Assembly (NCBI RefSeq): GCF_029255145.1
Contig: NZ_JAPUVQ010000113.1
Span: 16,867-80,866 of the forward strand
DNA from: Accumulibacter sp003538495
GTDB taxonomy: Bacteria > Pseudomonadota > Gammaproteobacteria > Burkholderiales > Rhodocyclaceae
Length of the DNA: 64,000 nt
Reading direction: 5' to 3'
The notes under the pieces were generated by a model. That model did no database searches, was not told the origin of the DNA, and worked only from the letters and a program-made list of their open reading frames with translations. The position numbers and the translations under genes were made by a program. Position 1 is the first letter of the stretch. Each line of letters starts with the position of its first letter. Shown piece after piece: positions 60,722 through 64,000 of the stretch.

Positions 60722-60763
60722 CCACGGTTGCGGATCCCGTTCCCGGCGAACGCCGCCAGGGCC

Positions 60764-62173
60764 TCAAGCGGGCGCCATCTGGAAAGCCGCAGGTGGCGGG
60801 CCGTCGCCAGCCTCCCAGAGCGGCACCAAACCCTCCTCACCCGGCGCACAGGCGAAGGCCGCATCGACACCGACCCCGCCAACCCACGCCAGCCGCTCGC
60901 CGCACCACAGCAGTGGCAGGCGCGCTCGTTCCCAGGGTGGCATCGCCGCTTCCTGCAACACGTTGCGCAGGCTTCTTGCCGGCCGCCGCGGATCGGGCCG
61001 CAGACGCTCACCGCCCTGCCTGGACCGGAGGCAAACACTGGCGCCGACGAGCAAGCGATGACTGATCCCGCTGCCTACGGTGCGTACGAAGGACACCCGA
61101 TCGCCGCCCCACGGCAAGGCCAGCTCACCGTTCCAGGGAACGGCAACTTGCGGAATCGGCTCGCGCCGCACGACGACGTGCAATTCGCCACGATAGGCGC
61201 GCAACTCGCCATCCCGCGTCGCGACGCAGGTTTGCGAACTGGCGCCGACCCGCGACAACTGCCGCAGGGCCTCGTCAAGCCAGCGTTCATCGGGAGCGCG
61301 AAAACCGGCAGTACGAAGCTCCCAGCGCAACAGGTTGCGCGCTCGCGGCGCGCTCAGGGCATTGAAACGCGCCAGATCGATGCGCCCCTGCGCACCGGCA
61401 GCGGCGCCCCGGTCGGCGCTCGCCAGCTCTTCGAGCTGCGCTGCTGCCTCTGAAAAGTGCCGCGCGGCGCGCGCCAGCGCCTGCGCCGCTCCGGGGAAGA
61501 TCTCCTTGATTCGCGGCATGACTTGCTGTCGCAGGTAATTGCGGCGGTAGCGGCAGTCGGCGTTGCTTTCGTCTTCGATCCACGCCAGCGAATGCTCTTC
61601 GGCATAGCGCGCAATCTCCGACCGCGCAACGTCGAGCAAGGGACGGATCAGCCGGGGCCCGGCAGCCTGCGAGCGTTCGGCAGGCATCCCGGCGGCGCCG
61701 CCGACGCCAGCGCCGCGCAGCAACCTGAACAGGACGGTCTCGGCCTGATCGTCGCGGTGATGCGCCAGCGCCAGCCAGTCTGCGGAGCAGTTGGCAAACA
61801 CCGCGTGCCGCACGCCGCGTGCCGCTGCTTCCAGTCCCTCACCGCGAGCATCCGGCACTTGTGCTCGAACGACCGCCAGCGGTACGCCGCGGCTTCGGCA
61901 GAAGTCCGAACAGAACATCGCCCACGCGTCAGCGTTGGCGCTCAGGCCATGGTGCACGTGCACCGCCGACAGCTCCACAGCGACGCCCGTTCGCCGTAGG
62001 CGATCGAGCGCGTGCACCAGTACGACCGAATCAAGACCGCCGGAAAGGCCGACGCACAAGCGGGCGCCCAACAACAAGCGGGGCTTGAGAAACGCCGCCA
62101 GCGTCTGCGCGATCAGACCGGCGGATCCTGGCTGACCGAACTCAGTGCCGTGCCTGTTCTTTGACCCGGCCAT
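60764..62173 (-). CDS. tilS: tRNA(Ile)-lysidine synthase
   Basis: Converts C34 of the CAU-anticodon tRNA Ile to lysidine. The 469-residue protein has the PP-loop GLSGGLDSVVL near residue 42, VHHGLSANADAW near residue 72, and HHRDDQAETVLFRLLRGAG near residue 137. TilS substrate-binding and C-terminal domains follow. The start at 62173 overlaps the end of accA by 32 bp; no later start precedes the conserved PP-loop. It is normally followed by other genes, but here it converges with dctR. Confidence 0.94.
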   Translation of the reverse strand: MAGSKNRHGTEFGQPGSAGLIAQTLAAFLKPRLLLGARLCVGLSGGLDSVVLVHALDRLRRTGVAVELSAVHVHHGLSANADAWAMFCSDFCRSRGVPLAVVRAQVPDARGEGLEAAARGVRHAVFANCSADWLALAHHRDDQAETVLFRLLRGAGVGGAAGMPAERSQAAGPRLIRPLLDVARSEIARYAEEHSLAWIEDESNADCRYRRNYLRQQVMPRIKEIFPGAAQALARAARHFSEAAAQLEELASADRGAAAGAQGRIDLARFNALSAPRARNLLRWELRTAGFRAPDERWLDEALRQLSRVGASSQTCVATRDGELRAYRGELHVVVRREPIPQVAVPWNGELALPWGGDRVSFVRTVGSGISHRLLVGASVCLRSRQGGERLRPDPRRPARSLRNVLQEAAMPPWERARLPLLWCGERLAWVGGVGVDAAFACAPGEEGLVPLWEAGDGPPPAAFQMAPA

Positions 62174-63110
62174 AGGCCAGCAAACGTTCCAGGCGCCGCT
62201 TCAGCAAGTCGCGAGTCGGCACCGGGGCGAGCTGCTGCAAGGCTTCCTGCAGCGCCTGCTTGAGGTTCTTGGCCATTGCCGGATGGTCGCGATGGGCGCC
62301 GCCGGTCGGTTCGTTGACGATCCTGTCGATCAAACCCAGGGATTTCAGGCGCGGAGCGGTAATGCCCATGATCTCTGCCGCCTCGCTCGCCTTTTCGGCG
62401 CTCTTCCAGAGGATCGTCGCGCAGCCCTCGGGAGAAATCACCGAATACGTCGCGTATTGCAGCATCTGCACCTGGTCGCCAACGCCGATCGCCAGGGCAC
62501 CGCCCGAGCCTCCCTCACCAATGACGGTGACGATGATCGGCACCTTCAGCTCCGCCATGACGTAGAGGTTGCGGCCGATGGCCTCTGATTGGCCGCGTTC
62601 TTCGGCGTCGATGCCGGGATACGCCCCGGGCGTGTCGATGAAGGTCAGTACCGGAATGGCGAACTTCTCGGCCAGTCGCATCAGACGCAAGGCCTTGCGA
62701 TAACCCTCTGGCCTCGGCATGCCGAAGTTGCGGAAGATCTTGTCCTTGGTGTCACGCCCCTTCTGGTGGCCGATCACCATCACCGCCTGACCGCTGAAGC
62801 GGGCCAGCCCACCAACGATCGCATGATCGTCGGCAAAGCTGCGATCGCCGTGCAACTCCTCGAAGTCGGTGAAGATCAGCGACAGGTAGTCGAGGGTATA
62901 TGGCCGTTGTGGATGGCGCGCCACCTGCGAGACCTGCCAGGCCGTCAGCCGAGCGTAGGTCTCCTTCGTGAGGCTCTGACCTTTCTGCTCAAGGCGACTG
63001 ATCTCTTCCGAGATATCGACGGCCGACTCGTCCTGCGCGAAGCGCAGGGCTTCGATCTTGCCTTCGAGATCAGCGATCGGCTGTTCGAAATCGAGGAAAC
63101 TGGTTTTCAT
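62142..63110 (-). CDS. accA: Acetyl-CoA carboxylase carboxyltransferase alpha subunit
   Basis: Part of the carboxyltransferase that makes malonyl-CoA for fatty acid synthesis. The 322-residue protein starts MKTSFLDFEQPIADLEGKI. GHQKGRDTKDK, PRPEGYRKALRLM, DTPGAYPGIDAEERGQSEAI and GEGGSGGALAI are all conserved. Length is as in E. coli (319). The longer open frame to 63176 is rejected. A TAGAAT -10 lies 46 nt upstream. Confidence 0.97.
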   Translation of the reverse strand: MKTSFLDFEQPIADLEGKIEALRFAQDESAVDISEEISRLEQKGQSLTKETYARLTAWQVSQVARHPQRPYTLDYLSLIFTDFEELHGDRSFADDHAIVGGLARFSGQAVMVIGHQKGRDTKDKIFRNFGMPRPEGYRKALRLMRLAEKFAIPVLTFIDTPGAYPGIDAEERGQSEAIGRNLYVMAELKVPIIVTVIGEGGSGGALAIGVGDQVQMLQYATYSVISPEGCATILWKSAEKASEAAEIMGITAPRLKSLGLIDRIVNEPTGGAHRDHPAMAKNLKQALQEALQQLAPVPTRDLLKRRLERLLAYGRVKEQARH

Positions 63111-63156
63111 CAGGCCCAACCGTGTTTGAAAGCATGCCGATTCTTCAAAACCTGTC

Positions 63157-63162
63157 ATTCTA
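63157..63162 (-). promoter_or_regulatory. -10 element upstream of accA
   Basis: TAGAAT on the minus strand, 46 nt before the accA ATG. Confidence 0.4.
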
Positions 63163-63203
63163 ACCCGAAAGGACAAGCCACTGATCTGCCGAAACCAGCC
63201 GCG

Positions 63204-63821
63204 TCAATATTCCACGGGTAGCGGGTCGAGGCTTCGCCAGAGATACCAGGTCGCAACCGAACGCCACGGGCGCCAGCGTTCGCCATGCGCAGCAAGCGTC
63301 CGCCGCGGCGGACGCTCTCCCTGAAAGAAGTGTCTGGCCACCGCCTTCTGCAGGCCGATGTCGTCAAGGGGGAAGACATCGGGGCGCAACTGACTGAAGA
63401 TCAGAAACATTTCGGCCGTCCACACGCCGATCCCGCGCACCGCAGTCAACTCGTCAATGACCTCCGCGTCGCTCATCGCCGACCAGTGACCGACGTGGAT
63501 CTGACCGTTGTCGAAGTGCCGTGCCAGGTCGACGACATACTCGACCTTGCGCACCGAAAGTCCGCAGGCACGCAAGCTTGCCGGGTCACGCGACAGGATT
63601 TCGGTCGGGTTAATCGCCGGCAAAGCGGCTGCGAAGCGCTGCCAGACACTGTCCGCCGCTTTCACCGAAATTTGCTGGCCGACAATCGAGCGCACCAGGG
63701 TCACGAAGGGCTCTCCGCGCGAAACCAGCGCCGTGCCGGAAAAACGCTCAACAAGCCCAGCGAGTACCGGGTCGCCCCGTGCCAAGTCTGCTGAAGCCTG
63801 CTGCCAATAGCGAGGTGTCAT
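63204..63821 (-). CDS. DNA-3-methyladenine glycosylase II (AlkA-type, HhH-GPD)
   Basis: Removes alkylated purines from DNA. The 205-residue protein has IVGQQISVKAADSVW (residues about 49-63), the helix-hairpin-helix LTAVRGIGVWTAEMFL near residue 125 and the catalytic aspartate in FPLDDIGLQKA near residue 149. It lacks the N-terminal AlkA_N domain of E. coli AlkA, as in the short bacterial forms. The ATG at 63821 fits the family and lies only 6 nt after a TACAAT element. Confidence 0.92.
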   Translation of the reverse strand: MTPRYWQQASADLARGDPVLAGLVERFSGTALVSRGEPFVTLVRSIVGQQISVKAADSVWQRFAAALPAINPTEILSRDPASLRACGLSVRKVEYVVDLARHFDNGQIHVGHWSAMSDAEVIDELTAVRGIGVWTAEMFLIFSQLRPDVFPLDDIGLQKAVARHFFQGERPPRRTLAAHGERWRPWRSVATWYLWRSLDPLPVEY

Positions 63822-63827
63822 CTGGCA

Positions 63828-63833
63828 ATTGTA
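63828..63833 (-). promoter_or_regulatory. -10 element 6 nt before the glycosylase ATG (leaderless mRNA?)
   Basis: TACAAT on the minus strand ends six bases before the ATG at 63821. Transcription would start at or beside the A of the ATG, and no Shine-Dalgarno is present. Confidence 0.4.
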
Positions 63834-64000
63834 CCGGCAACTGCCGGCCAGCTGGCGACGAGAGCAGTGCCCCAAACTCCGCGATTGGAATTCTTGCCGA
63901 CCTGATGCCAGGGCTCTGCCCTACGCTGGAGCACCTCAAGGCGCGAGTTAGCCTGCGCCAGAGCGTGCTGAAGGTCGCTGAGCAGTCAACAGCGGGACGA

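Noticed and set aside
1..64000. CRISPR arrays, tRNA and rRNA genes
   Set aside because: I looked in the intergenic gaps and saw no regularly spaced repeats, cloverleaf-like sequence or rRNA signature.

Overview
The window is GC-rich, densely coded bacterial chromosome. The gene complement points to a betaproteobacterium of the Rhodocyclales, possibly an Accumulibacter- or Zoogloea-like floc former. The reasons are a PEP-CTERM exported protein behind a sigma-54 promoter, a TRAP dicarboxylate transporter with its DctSR regulators, the nirBD/nitrate-transporter/phosphatase-kinase set, and the order rlmN-pilW-rodZ-ispG-hisS-yfgM-bamB-der. The taxonomic call is inference from gene content. I found no rRNA, tRNA or CRISPR array.

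Layout. 1-4000: a truncated acyltransferase, a circularly permuted GTPase, a methyltransferase and two small membrane proteins. 4200-8900: nucleotide-sugar genes (galU, udg, a UDP-glucuronate epimerase) interrupted by a RES/Xre toxin-antitoxin pair. 8900-15000: nitrite/nitrate assimilation (nirB, nirD, nitrate transporter, PP2C-kinase fusion) behind a textbook sigma-54 promoter. 15000-16560: mobile-element debris (frameshifted IS5-type transposase, IS21-like terminal repeats, a broken small gene and a basic zinc-finger protein). 16760-18600: typA. 18700-22800: a tight three-gene operon of a PP-loop amidotransferase, an acyl-adenylating ligase and an extended-SDR thioester reductase, the best candidate for an undescribed pathway. 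23300-29700: ACP phosphodiesterase, a DUF3301 protein, a TolC/MacA/MacB-type efflux operon and a gamma carbonic anhydrase.

29800-35600: an accessory envelope region with a GT1 glycosyltransferase, the PEP-CTERM protein and two paralogous FtsX-type permeases without an ATPase. 35700-45100: housekeeping and envelope genes (MFS carrier, mnmA, nudJ-like, ilvE, waaF, algC-like mutase, low-molecular-weight tyrosine phosphatase). 45400-54700: the conserved der-to-ndk block. 54850-60720: dctM-dctQ-dctP facing dctS-dctR. 60760-63820: tilS, accA and a 3-methyladenine DNA glycosylase.

Several parts fit together. GalU, Udg, the epimerase, AlgC, WaaF, the glycosyltransferase and the tyrosine phosphatase supply or regulate surface polysaccharide, which PEP-CTERM proteins are thought to accompany. 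The two sigma-54 promoters, before nirB and before the PEP-CTERM gene, match at 15 of 16 positions and put nitrogen assimilation and floc-matrix protein synthesis under the same sigma factor. A TANAAT -10 hexamer recurs about 30-50 nt upstream of many housekeeping starts. In two places it sits so close to the ATG that leaderless transcripts are likely.
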